Source: Geothrix oryzisoli
GTDB lineage: Bacteria; Acidobacteriota; Holophagae; Holophagales; Holophagaceae
Reading direction: 5' to 3'
NCBI RefSeq assembly: GCF_022808865.1
Contig: NZ_JAKZLB010000001.1
Coordinates: 496,001 to 560,000, forward strand
Length of the DNA stretch: 64,000 nucleotides
The translations under genes were made by a program, and so were the position numbers. Each line of letters opens with the position of its first letter. The stretch's first letter is position 1. Below, in pieces: positions 54,566 through 64,000 of this stretch. The notes beneath the pieces were generated by a model, which was given only the letters and a program-made list of their open reading frames with translations, was not told where the DNA came from and searched no databases.

Positions 54566-56185
54566 ATGGGCTGGGCAAGTACATGGATTGGAGTCGGAGA
54601 ACTCATCCTGGGCCTCGCCTTTGCCTGCGGAGGTGGCGCCTCGAAGCCTGCGCCAGCGCCGTCGGTGGCCACCGGCGGGGTCGATGGCCTCACCCCCCAC
54701 GCCGCGGTGCTGCATGGGCAGGCCGCGGGCAACGGGACTTCCGGGAGCGCGAGCTTCCGCTTCGGCGGGGATCCGGCCCTGGGCATCGCCTACGATCGCT
54801 GGCCCTACCTGGACCTCCCTGGGATCGGCATGGGCCCCGCCGTCAGCTACCCATCCGGGGGTCAGGCCCAGGATTATCAGGCCGACCTCACGGGCCTGGT
54901 ACCCAACTGGACCTATAGCTACCAGGCGGTGGCCCGAACCAGCGATGCCTGGGAGGTGAAGGGTGCTGTCCGCACCTTCACCACTCCGGCGGCCATTGAG
55001 TCCAGCTGGATCCGGGTCTTCCTGCCCGGTGGCAGTCCGGCCCTGGTGGACCTGGGCACCGGGTTCGCGGTGAGGGGTGGATCCTGGGGCTCCCCGACTT
55101 GGACCGTGGCCTTCGACTCGGAAGGCAACCATCTCTGGCAGCGCCTGGGCGCCTCCGGGGACGAGGCCCTGCCCCTGGCCCGGTCCCTCGGGTCCACCTT
55201 CCTCGCCGTCTCCTGCGCGCGCAAAGTCGCCAACCCCTCGCTCGCGGACTTCAGCTCGGAGGTGTCACGGGTGGATGGCGCCGGGGCCGTGCCGTGGCAG
55301 CAGAGCCTGTCCGGCTGGCTGACCCTTGGAACCCCCACTGCCGACGGGGGGGCGCAGCTCTTGGGGAACCTGGGCCAGGGACCCGTGTGGGTGCGTCTCA
55401 CCGCCACGGGCTCGGTGGCCTGGGCCACCTCGAACGACGCGGGCTTCGATCCTCTGACCCTCCTGGAACTGGAGGGCGGGACCTCGGTGTTCGTGGGCCG
55501 ATCCGTCGGGACCTCCGGGACCCATCCCGGGATCCCCGTGGAGGCGCGCGCAGCGGACGGCACCCTGGCCTGGCGACGGGTGATCTGGGGGAGCGGCGGG
55601 GAACGCGCCGAGGCTGCGGAGCCAGCCCCGGGCGGCGGGCTCATGCTCGCGGGGTACATGTGGTCCACGGTGCAAGAGCCGTTGGTAGTGAGCCTGGCCT
55701 CCGATGGCAACATCCTCTGGAGCGTGAAGCTCACCGGGGAGGTGGGCTCCGCCACGGGCCTGGCCCCGGCGGGGGATGGCGGCTGGCTCGTGGCCGGCGC
55801 GGGGAACTTGGGGACGATGGATACCCGATATGCCTGGATGGCCAAGCTGGACGCGGCCGGGCAGGTGCTATGGGCCACGCGGTTCTTCGGGAAGTTCCAG
55901 GCTCCGGTCTTTGCGCGGGCACGCCCGGGGGGCGGCTTCATCCTCGCCACCCAGGTGGAGGTGGGCTATAACACCCTCGGTGTCGGCGTAATCCTCGCCG
56001 ACGCGGCGCGTCGCGCCGGGGGAGCAGGCAACGACGTCACCCTCGCCGCCACGCCCGTGGCGCTCGCGGTGGACCTACCCGCCTGGGCGGATCGCGCCGT
56101 GACCTTCCCGCGCTTCACCGCCGGAGGTACGCCCCTGAAGGTCACGAACCTCACCGCCGTGCAGCTCGCGCCCGTCCCCCGCTAG
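54566..56185 (+). CDS. Secreted beta-propeller-like lipoprotein
   Basis: A 539-aa predicted lipoprotein. The signal ends LGLAFAC (C21), followed by a Gly/Ala/Pro linker. A fibronectin-III-like region (about 40-130: LTPHAAVLHGQ, YSYQAVARTSDAW) is followed by repeated blades such as GNHLWQRLGASGDE, GSVAWATSNDAGFDP and GQVLWATRFFGKFQ, the pattern of PQQ-like or delta-60-type propeller repeats. Likely surface or periplasmic; function is unknown. ATG 54566 has GGAGGTG. The stop TAG overlaps the convergent gene's stop in CTAG (56182-56185). Confidence 0.7.
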   Translation: MGWASTWIGVGELILGLAFACGGGASKPAPAPSVATGGVDGLTPHAAVLHGQAAGNGTSGSASFRFGGDPALGIAYDRWPYLDLPGIGMGPAVSYPSGGQAQDYQADLTGLVPNWTYSYQAVARTSDAWEVKGAVRTFTTPAAIESSWIRVFLPGGSPALVDLGTGFAVRGGSWGSPTWTVAFDSEGNHLWQRLGASGDEALPLARSLGSTFLAVSCARKVANPSLADFSSEVSRVDGAGAVPWQQSLSGWLTLGTPTADGGAQLLGNLGQGPVWVRLTATGSVAWATSNDAGFDPLTLLELEGGTSVFVGRSVGTSGTHPGIPVEARAADGTLAWRRVIWGSGGERAEAAEPAPGGGLMLAGYMWSTVQEPLVVSLASDGNILWSVKLTGEVGSATGLAPAGDGGWLVAGAGNLGTMDTRYAWMAKLDAAGQVLWATRFFGKFQAPVFARARPGGGFILATQVEVGYNTLGVGVILADAARRAGGAGNDVTLAATPVALAVDLPAWADRAVTFPRFTAGGTPLKVTNLTAVQLAPVPR

Positions 56186-56421
56186 CGCCGGCCTGACCCC
56201 TTGCGGCCGGCGCGCTCTCCACCCTCGCGCTTGGCTTGGCCCTTGTGCTTGCCGTGATTGCCGCGCTTGGGCTCCACGCGGCGGCCCTCCTGCCGTGGCG
56301 CCGGCGCAGGCTTCTTGGAGAGGCCCAGGGGATCGGGCAGGCCCAGGGGATTGGGCAGCTGCGCCATCAGCAGAGTGCCGCCGAACAGCAGGGCAGCCAG
56401 GATGCGAGCAGTACGGGGCAT
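56182..56421 (-). CDS. Small exported basic protein
   Basis: A 79-aa protein with a clear signal peptide (MPRTARILAALLFGGTLLMA). The mature part starts QLPNPLGLPDPLGLSKKP, then becomes strongly basic and Gly/Lys/Arg-rich (KRGNHGKHKGQAKREGGERA). ATG 56421 has GGAGAA six bases upstream. It may bind nucleic acid, LPS or other anions in the periplasm, or be a poorly conserved peptide. No family recognised. Confidence 0.6.
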   Translation of the reverse strand: MPRTARILAALLFGGTLLMAQLPNPLGLPDPLGLSKKPAPAPRQEGRRVEPKRGNHGKHKGQAKREGGERAGRKGSGRR

Positions 56422-56486
56422 GGATTCTCCAGACTCTTGGCAGGGGCGGCGGGTCCGCCGCACCGAATCCCCATGCTAACCGGCAT

Positions 56487-57593
<1,107 letters not shown>

Positions 57594-57594
57594 C

Positions 57595-57864
57595 TCAGCC
57601 TCCGGAAAGGGCCTGCATGACGTAGATCTCGCTGGCCGCGGACACGGGGTCGCTGAGCCCCCGGCGGTCGGCGATGGGGACGCCGTCCACGTAGACCGCC
57701 ATGTGGAACCTCAGGGCGCCATGCTCGTCCAGGACATAGCCCCGGAGCCTCGGATAGAGGGCGAAGGCCTGATCCAGGCTCTCCTGCACAGTCGCCCCGG
57801 CCACCACACAGGGCGGGCAGGCTACGTGGCGCTGGAGGTTGCGGGTGAAGGCGACTCGGGACAT
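57595..57864 (-). CDS. MoaD/ThiS-family beta-grasp protein linked to a BNR propeller
   Basis: An 89-aa protein with the ubiquitin-like beta-grasp pattern: VAFTRNLQRHVACPPCVVAG, AVYVDGVPIADRRGL, then IYVMQALSGG ending in GG. The terminal GG is needed for adenylation and thiocarboxylation in sulfur carriers. It differs clearly from the MoaD-like protein at 36.8 kb and has a CPPC motif near residue 16. No E1-like activating enzyme is adjacent. It is first in a two-gene unit with the BNR-propeller gene. Confidence 0.78.
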   Translation of the reverse strand: MSRVAFTRNLQRHVACPPCVVAGATVQESLDQAFALYPRLRGYVLDEHGALRFHMAVYVDGVPIADRRGLSDPVSAASEIYVMQALSGG

Positions 57865-57926
57865 GGCAATCCTGGAGGCCCGGTCAATCTCCTCCCAGCG
57901 CTCCTGCCTGTCAAGACACCTATCCG

Positions 57927-58145
57927 CTAGTCGAAGAGATCGGGGTCATCCCAGCGGTCATGGCGCTCCAGGGCCTTCTTCTTGGCTGCCTCGAGCTCCG
58001 CCTGGGCGGCGACGAATTCCTCGTCCTCCAGCTTCGTCGGATCCGGCAAGGGATGTCCGTCCAGATCGTGCAGAGGCGCGGCGCGGCGCTCCACCCCGAC
58101 GATCCTGCTCCACGCCTTCCTGCGCCGTTCGACCTGTTCGATCAT
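57927..58145 (-). CDS. Small hypothetical acidic protein
   Basis: A 72-aa protein starting MIEQVERRRKAWSRIVGVER, with PLPDPTKLEDEEFVAAQAEL and a helical end DRWDDPDLFD. It is probably cytoplasmic with a helical hairpin. ATG 58145 has GGAGGTGG just upstream, a strong ribosome site, which supports expression. It lies 62 bases upstream of the MoaD-like gene and downstream of the mdh terminator. No family recognised. Confidence 0.6.
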   Translation of the reverse strand: MIEQVERRRKAWSRIVGVERRAAPLHDLDGHPLPDPTKLEDEEFVAAQAELEAAKKKALERHDRWDDPDLFD

Positions 58146-58197
58146 GGTCCACCTCCGGCTCAAGCCAAGGATAGGTTCCGGAGATCCCCGTGCCATT

Positions 58198-58230
58198 GTA
58201 AAAAAACGCAGGGGGATCACTCCCCCTGCG
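58198..58230 (-). terminator. Intrinsic terminator of mdh
   Basis: On the minus strand a 10-bp perfect stem (58221-58230 with 58207-58216, loop of four) is followed by GTTTTTTTACAA-like T-run at 58198-58206. It lies 22 bases past the mdh stop. Confidence 0.88.
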
Positions 58231-58252
58231 TGGTTCCGCGGAACGGGCCCGT

Positions 58253-59239
<987 letters not shown>

Positions 59240-59263
59240 GGGGATCCTCCTGGGAGATGGCTC

Positions 59264-59291
59264 ATTCTATACCGCGCGCCAGACCAGAAAA
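59264..59291 (-). promoter_or_regulatory. Probable mdh promoter
   Basis: On the minus strand TAGAAT (59264-59269) is a good -10 (5 of 6), with TTTTCT (59286-59291) as a weak -35 at 16 bases. It lies 25 bases upstream of the mdh start. The divergent diguanylate cyclase gene begins at 59400. Confidence 0.4.
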
Positions 59292-59399
59292 CCGGCTGGT
59301 CCGGAATCCGTGACGGAGATCCCCCTTCCCATCAGCCATCTGGAAGGATTTGTCTTCTTTGAACCAATAGGAAAGATCCGTTGTCCATCCTCCGATAGG

Positions 59400-62300
59400 A
59401 TGGAATCTGACCTGTCTATGCGCTCCCTTCTCCGAATGGCCCGAACCCTGCTGCTGACCAGCCTCGCGCTGGGCGCCACGGCTGCGGGCATCCCTGCCTC
59501 CGGTCGGCTGGTCTTCCAGACCTACGGCCCCTCCGAGGGCCTGGAGCACACCAGCATCACCACCCTGGCGCAGGATGCGGAGGGCTTCCTGTGGGTGGGT
59601 ACCGAGGGCGGCGCCTACCGCTTCGACGGCACGGGCTTCCGGCTGTGGAGCCTGCCCGAGGGCCTGCCCTCCGCCTGGGTCCGCGCCTTCGGGGCGAACC
59701 CGGACGGCAGCCTCTGGATCGGCACCCGCGCCGGCCTCTGCCTGCTCCGCGACGGGCAGGTGCACCCCCTCGAACCTGGCGATCCCCTGGCCTCGGCCCA
59801 GATCCACCGGATCGCCCGGGACGGCCGGGGCCGGATCTGGGTCGCCGCCGAAACCGGGCTGTTCCTGAGTCCCGATGGCGGTCCCCGCTTCACGCCCGTC
59901 CCGGATTGGCCCGGTGGACCCGCCTATGCACTGGCTCCGGACGATGCGGGGCTCTGGGTGGGTGGGATCTCCGCCCTCCGCCATCTCGACGGGACCGGGG
60001 CCTGGCGCACCTGGACCGCCCGCGAGGGCGTGCCGGCGGAACCGGTCAAGGCCCTGCTGATGACGAGGACCGGAACCCTCTGGATGCGGACGCGGAGCCA
60101 GCTCCGGGTGCTCGCGCCCCGGGGCACGCGTCTGACCCTTCCGGCCCTGGGCCTCCCGCCCCTGAGCGTGAGTTTCTACGAAGAGTCCCTCAGTCCCGAT
60201 GGGGATGGCGGGGTGTTCGTCCCGACGGCCAAGGGGCTGCTTCATGTGACGGACGGGGCCTGGCGGCTCCTGGACGAAAGCCGGGGCCTGCCCGCGGGCT
60301 GGGCCAACCAGGCCTTCGTCGACCGGGCCGGCAACCTCTGGGTGGCGAGCCTGGGGCTGCACCGTCTCCAGGGGCGGGGCACCTGGGAGAACTTCACGCG
60401 GCTGGACGGGTTCCCGGCGGACAACATCTGGGGCCTGCACCGGGACCGGGCCAGCGTGCTGTGGGTGGGCACCTCCAGTGGCCTCGCGCGCCTGGACGCC
60501 AAGGGCCCGTCGCCGTTCCCCACCGCAGCGGGCCTGGTGCTCTACGCCCTGGAAGAAGGTCCGGACGGATCCCTGTGGGGCGGCGGCGAGCACCCCTTCC
60601 TAGTCCGCATCAGCCCGGACCGCACCCGGCTGACCCGGATCCCCCTGCCCCCTTCCCGGAGCCTGGCCATTCCCGTGGTCCTGGCCTTCGACCACGGCGG
60701 GGACCTGTGGGTGGGCACCACCCATGAGGGGCTGTGGCGGGTTTCCGACCCCGATGGGCGCGCCCGCTTCCACCGGGCGGAGCTCCCAGGCGGCAAGCCG
60801 ATGGTGGCCATCACGGCCCTGCACGAGGACTCCCAGGACCGTCTCTGGGCCGCCACGGGCCAGGGCCTGGCCCGCCTGGATCCGAGCGGCTGGCGGGTCT
60901 GGGGCGCCGAGATCGGCCTCCACCCCGCTCCCCTGGCGGCCCTGGCCGCCCTGCCCGACGGCACCGCGTGGGTGGCCTATCGGGAACCTCTGGGCCTCAC
61001 CCTGGTGGACCTGCGCGGCGCCACGCCCAGGGTGGTGCGCCACTGGACCCGCCGCGACGGCCTCGCCAGCGATTCGGTCTACAGCCTCACGGCGGATGCC
61101 GGCGGCCGCCTCTGGGTGGGTGGGCCCCGGGGCGTTCAGTGCATGAAGGGTGGAGAACACCGGCTCTTCCGGCGGGAAGACGGGCTGACCAGCACCGACT
61201 GCAACCCGTTCTCCACCTGGGTGGACGCCGACGGTGGCGTCTGGTTCGGCTCCACCGCGGGGCTCCTCCACCACCGCCCCGACCACGGCCACCGGCCCGA
61301 AAGCCTGCCCACCACCCTCTTCGTCTCCTTCCGGCTGGGGAACCGCCACTGGGCGCACCCGTTCGCGGGCCCGGTCGACCTGGGAGCCGTGCCCTATGGG
61401 GAGCGGACCCTGGCGACCCACTTCACCTCCCTGACCTTCGAGCACGAAGGACGGCTCCGCTTCCAGGCCCGGCTGATCGGCCTGGATGAGGGCTGGGTGG
61501 ACCTGCATACCCAGGATCTCCGCTATCCCGCCCTGCCCCCGGGGCCCTACCGCCTGGAGGTCCGCGCCCTCATCGAAGATGGCGGCGCCGGGCCCGTGGC
61601 CGCCGCCTCCTTCCGCGTGCTCCACCCCTGGTGGCTGCGCTGGTGGGCCTGGCCCGTCTGGGGCGGCCTCGCCCTCTGCGCGGGCGTGGCCATGTTCCGC
61701 TGGCGGCTCCGCCTGCTGGAGAAGCGCAACGAGGAGCTGAAGGTCCTCGTCTACCAGCGCACCGAGGCTCTGGAGCTGAGCAACCTGGCTCTGGCGACCA
61801 TCTCCACGACCGATCCCCTCACGGGCCTGCGGAACCGGCGCTACCTCGAGGAGGAGCTGCCCCCGGTCATCGCCCTGGTCCTGCGCGCCCAGCGCGACCA
61901 CCTGGCCGCCGACCACCACCCCAGCGAGACCAGCCTCGTCTTCGCCATGCTCGATCTCGACCACTTCAAGCGCGTGAACGACACCTGGAGCCACGCCGCG
62001 GGCGACCTGGCCCTGAAGCAGGTGGCGGACGTCCTCCGGCGCGAAGCCCGCGAGTCCGACTTCCTCATCCGCTGGGGCGGCGAGGAGATCCTCTTCGTGG
62101 GCCACACCTCTGACCTGGACGGCGCCGCCACCGTGGTGGCGCGTCTCCATCAGGCGCTGCGGGAGCATCCCTTCGACCTGGGCCTGCCGCAGCCCGTGAC
62201 CATCACCTGCTCCATCGGCTTCTCGCTCTTCCCCTTCCAGTCGGACCACCTGGAGGCCGCCTCCTGGGAGGACCAGGTGCGCGTGGCCGACCGGTGCCTC

Positions 62301-62468
62301 TACGCCGCCAAGCGGTCCGGCCGCGACGGCTGGGTGGGTGTGGCGGCCCGGCCCGGCCTCCCCGAGGGCCTGGCCCAGCGCTTCGACCAGGGCCCTGCCC
62401 TCTGCGTCCAGGCCGGCGCCGTGGAGCTGCGCCACAGCCCCCGCGAGGGGGACCTGATCTGGCACTGA
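59400..62468 (+). CDS. Periplasmic-propeller Y_Y_Y-GGDEF diguanylate cyclase
   Basis: Membrane sensor of about 1022 aa. A signal/anchor (LLRMARTLLLTSLALGATAA) is followed by 14 or so two-component-regulator propeller repeats (for example EGFLWVGTEGGAYRFDGTGF). A Y_Y_Y-like domain ends near 745, then a membrane segment (WPVWGGLALCAGVAMF), a short coiled coil, and a C-terminal GGDEF domain with RWGGEEILFVG. The inhibitory RxxD site (RESD) is five residues before GGEE. It should make c-di-GMP in response to an extracellular ligand. The start is uncertain: ATG 59400 or 59418. Confidence 0.88.
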   Translation: MESDLSMRSLLRMARTLLLTSLALGATAAGIPASGRLVFQTYGPSEGLEHTSITTLAQDAEGFLWVGTEGGAYRFDGTGFRLWSLPEGLPSAWVRAFGANPDGSLWIGTRAGLCLLRDGQVHPLEPGDPLASAQIHRIARDGRGRIWVAAETGLFLSPDGGPRFTPVPDWPGGPAYALAPDDAGLWVGGISALRHLDGTGAWRTWTAREGVPAEPVKALLMTRTGTLWMRTRSQLRVLAPRGTRLTLPALGLPPLSVSFYEESLSPDGDGGVFVPTAKGLLHVTDGAWRLLDESRGLPAGWANQAFVDRAGNLWVASLGLHRLQGRGTWENFTRLDGFPADNIWGLHRDRASVLWVGTSSGLARLDAKGPSPFPTAAGLVLYALEEGPDGSLWGGGEHPFLVRISPDRTRLTRIPLPPSRSLAIPVVLAFDHGGDLWVGTTHEGLWRVSDPDGRARFHRAELPGGKPMVAITALHEDSQDRLWAATGQGLARLDPSGWRVWGAEIGLHPAPLAALAALPDGTAWVAYREPLGLTLVDLRGATPRVVRHWTRRDGLASDSVYSLTADAGGRLWVGGPRGVQCMKGGEHRLFRREDGLTSTDCNPFSTWVDADGGVWFGSTAGLLHHRPDHGHRPESLPTTLFVSFRLGNRHWAHPFAGPVDLGAVPYGERTLATHFTSLTFEHEGRLRFQARLIGLDEGWVDLHTQDLRYPALPPGPYRLEVRALIEDGGAGPVAAASFRVLHPWWLRWWAWPVWGGLALCAGVAMFRWRLRLLEKRNEELKVLVYQRTEALELSNLALATISTTDPLTGLRNRRYLEEELPPVIALVLRAQRDHLAADHHPSETSLVFAMLDLDHFKRVNDTWSHAAGDLALKQVADVLRREARESDFLIRWGGEEILFVGHTSDLDGAATVVARLHQALREHPFDLGLPQPVTITCSIGFSLFPFQSDHLEAASWEDQVRVADRCLYAAKRSGRDGWVGVAARPGLPEGLAQRFDQGPALCVQAGAVELRHSPREGDLIWH

Positions 62469-62500
62469 GGCGGGGTCCTGCTCTGGGTCGAACCCAGCCG

Positions 62501-63229
62501 CTAGAAGGCTTTCGCCTCCATCTCCTTCACCACCTGCTCCCCGCCCAGCTGGCGCATCTGGCCGAGGATCCAGGCCTGGCGGCCGCGGATGTACTCGCTG
62601 GGGGCGTTCGCGCGGAACTTGCGGGGATTGGGCAGCACCGCCGCGAGCAGCGCGGCCTCGCCCGGCGTCAGGCGCTTGGCGGACTTGCCGAAGTAGGTTC
62701 GGGCGGCGGCCTCGGCGCCGTAGACGCCATCCCCGAATTCCACGATGTTCAGGTAGACCTCCAGGATCCGCTTCTTCGACCAGCCCACCTCGAGCATCAG
62801 CGTGAACCAGGTTTCGGCGCCCTTCCGCACCCAGGAGCGGGTGTTCCACAGGAAGAGGTTCTTGGCCGTCTGCTGGGACACCGTGGAGGCGCCGCGCTTC
62901 TTCCGGCTGTGCTCGTTGTGCTGGATGGCCTTCTCGATGGCGTCCCAGTCGAAGCCGAAGTGGTCCGGGAAGTTCTGGTCCTCGGCGGCGATGACGGCCG
63001 CGCCCAGGCTGGGCGAAATGTCCTCCAGGGGCACCCAGGTGTGGTGCGAGGTGTAGCACCGGTCGCTGGACCAGGATTCCACCCGGCGCTGCACCATGAG
63101 CGCCGACACCGGCACCGGTACGAACCGGAACACCAGCACCAGCAGGAAGCTGAGCCCCAGGAACAGGCCCAGGGCCCAGCCCACGAGTCGCAGGATCCGT
63201 CCGCCCCAGCCGCGCGTCTTCTTCGCCAT
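62501..63229 (-). CDS. mtgA: Monofunctional biosynthetic peptidoglycan transglycosylase
   Basis: GT51 enzyme (242 aa) that polymerises lipid II glycan strands. One N-terminal membrane anchor (about 14-37) precedes the transglycosylase domain. The catalytic Glu is in [18 protein letters not shown], followed by [31 protein letters not shown], and [24 protein letters not shown]. There is no transpeptidase domain. The start at 63229 has GGAGG only one base upstream, so the true ribosome contact or start needs care. It is divergent from the aminopeptidase-like gene. Confidence 0.92.
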   Translation of the reverse strand: MAKKTRGWGGRILRLVGWALGLFLGLSFLLVLVFRFVPVPVSALMVQRRVESWSSDRCYTSHHTWVPLEDISPSLGAAVIAAEDQNFPDHFGFDWDAIEKAIQHNEHSRKKRGASTVSQQTAKNLFLWNTRSWVRKGAETWFTLMLEVGWSKKRILEVYLNIVEFGDGVYGAEAAARTYFGKSAKRLTPGEAALLAAVLPNPRKFRANAPSEYIRGRQAWILGQMRQLGGEQVVKEMEAKAF

Positions 63230-63284
63230 CCCTCCAGGATGCCAGCCCCGCCGCCCTGTGGCATCCTCGCAGGCGGAGGATGGC

Positions 63285-64000
63285 ATGAGCGAAGCCCTGA
63301 CGGGACCGGAACTGGTGGCGCTGGTGCGGCGGGTGTTCCAGCCCCGGCCGGAGGAGAAGGCCCTCGCGATCCTGGTGGACCTGCCGGATGCCAAGGTTCC
63401 GGACGATGCGAACTGGGCGGCCCGGCGTGCCATCGCCGCCGCCTGGGCTGCGGAGCTGAACGCCCACCGCGCCGAGCTGGGGCTGGAGACGCACCTGGCG
63501 GTGTACCCCAACGTCCACACCAACAACGGCGACCTGCCGGAGCGCGTCTGGCTCCACGGCGGCGGCCCCCTGCCTTCCGTAGAAGCCCTGGATCCCGCGG
63601 CCTCCGTCAGCTTCGCCGACCTCTACGCGGGCCACCCGATCCTCATCGCCCTCACGAAGTTCTCCGCCACGGCGCCCCTCAAGCTGGCCGCGAAGACCCA
63701 CCCCATCCGTGCCGCCACCATGCCCGGCTTCCGGGAGGACATGATCCCCGCCCTGCGCCTCGACTACACCGAGGTGAACCGCCGCGTGAACCTCCTCAAG
63801 GATCTGCTGGACCGGGCCGAAGGCGCGGCCTTCCGGTTCGCCACGCCCGCGGGCTCCTGCGACCTGCAGGTGGACCTGCGCCACCGCACGGGGCACGCCT
63901 CCGGTGGCCTGCTGCCCCAGCCCGGCGTGGCGGGCAACCTGCCCTCGGGCGAAGCCTATATCGTGCCCTACGAGGGTGAGCGCCCAGGCGACCCCAGCCG
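63285..64000 (+). CDS. M29-like aminopeptidase, truncated by the window end
   Basis: Open frame of at least 238 codons running off the right edge. It starts [20 protein letters not shown] with GGAGG upstream of ATG 63285. The visible part contains KAAIL-like [37 protein letters not shown], and near the edge [20 protein letters not shown] and [15 protein letters not shown]. The last element matches the NLPxGE metal-ligand motif of thermophilic aminopeptidases (peptidase M29/AmpS). It is probably a metalloaminopeptidase; the catalytic C-terminal part lies outside the window. Confidence 0.7.
   Translation, partial: MSEALTGPELVALVRRVFQPRPEEKALAILVDLPDAKVPDDANWAARRAIAAAWAAELNAHRAELGLETHLAVYPNVHTNNGDLPERVWLHGGGPLPSVEALDPAASVSFADLYAGHPILIALTKFSATAPLKLAAKTHPIRAATMPGFREDMIPALRLDYTEVNRRVNLLKDLLDRAEGAAFRFATPAGSCDLQVDLRHRTGHASGGLLPQPGVAGNLPSGEAYIVPYEGERPGDPS

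Overview
The window is a 64 kb piece of a bacterial chromosome with high GC content and dense coding on both strands. There are short intergenic gaps, many stop/start overlaps, and no insertion sequence, integrase, CRISPR array or tRNA that I could recognise. The gene set is mostly housekeeping: dnaG-rpoD, dnaX, truA, sucCD, mdh, gltB, asnB, hemGH, ispB and a vitamin B12-dependent ribonucleotide reductase. It also carries a PilT-type ATPase, a eukaryotic-type Ser/Thr kinase, TamB and a periplasmic-propeller diguanylate cyclase. This fits a Gram-negative, didermic, free-living bacterium. My inference is Acidobacteriota, probably Holophagae (Geothrix-like); that is an impression from protein style, not a search result.

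Layout. 0-6.5 kb: a membrane GT2 glycosyltransferase, a PHP phosphoesterase, a lone receiver domain, truA and an HD hydrolase, meeting convergently a CapA-like lipoprotein coupled to a radical SAM gene. 6.5-9.8 kb (minus): thioesterase, PepSY membrane protein and sucCD. 9.9-12.9 kb: a PilT/PilU ATPase with a duplicated N-terminal domain and a TolB-like/TPR protein. 12.9-16.1 kb (minus): yajQ-ispB and udk-rhodanese-NUDIX, both overlapping operons. 16.8-22.5 kb: threonine catabolism genes tdh and kbl flank a plus-strand block led by asnB. 22.6-28.1 kb: a lipoprotein, a GlpT/UhpC-like MFS transporter, an unknown P-loop protein, GNAT and dnaG. 28.1-37.1 kb: rpoD, an MFS exporter, a Ser/Thr kinase coupled to tamB, and a MoaD-like protein. 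37.1-43.2 kb: dnaX and gltB. 43.2-49.6 kb: radical SAM, DUF1003-like, DUF2914-like, hemG-hemH, two unknowns and a DUF2400/TIGR02757 protein. 49.6-50.1 kb: the only large non-coding stretch, holding an SRP RNA, unexplained RNA structure and the nrdJ control region. 50.1-64 kb: nrdJ, nudC, a secreted propeller lipoprotein, a BNR-propeller/MoaD-like pair, mdh, the diguanylate cyclase, mtgA and a truncated M29-like aminopeptidase.

The most striking element lies between tdh and asnB (17922-18131). It consists of a promoter, a 29-codon reading frame with five Asn codons (four in six consecutive codons), and three mutually exclusive RNA helices: protector, antiterminator, and a terminator with a U-tract. 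asnB starts 23 bases after the U-tract. This is the full architecture of ribosome-mediated transcription attenuation, apparently sensing charged tRNA-Asn to control asparagine synthetase. I know of no described Asn leader-peptide attenuator of this kind.

Other points of interest are the structured RNA around the SRP RNA gene, a probable NrdR operator inside the nrdJ promoter, the linked MoaD/ThiS-like and BNR-propeller genes, the duplicated N-terminal module of the PilT-like ATPase, and three convergent gene pairs whose stop codons share or form a palindrome.
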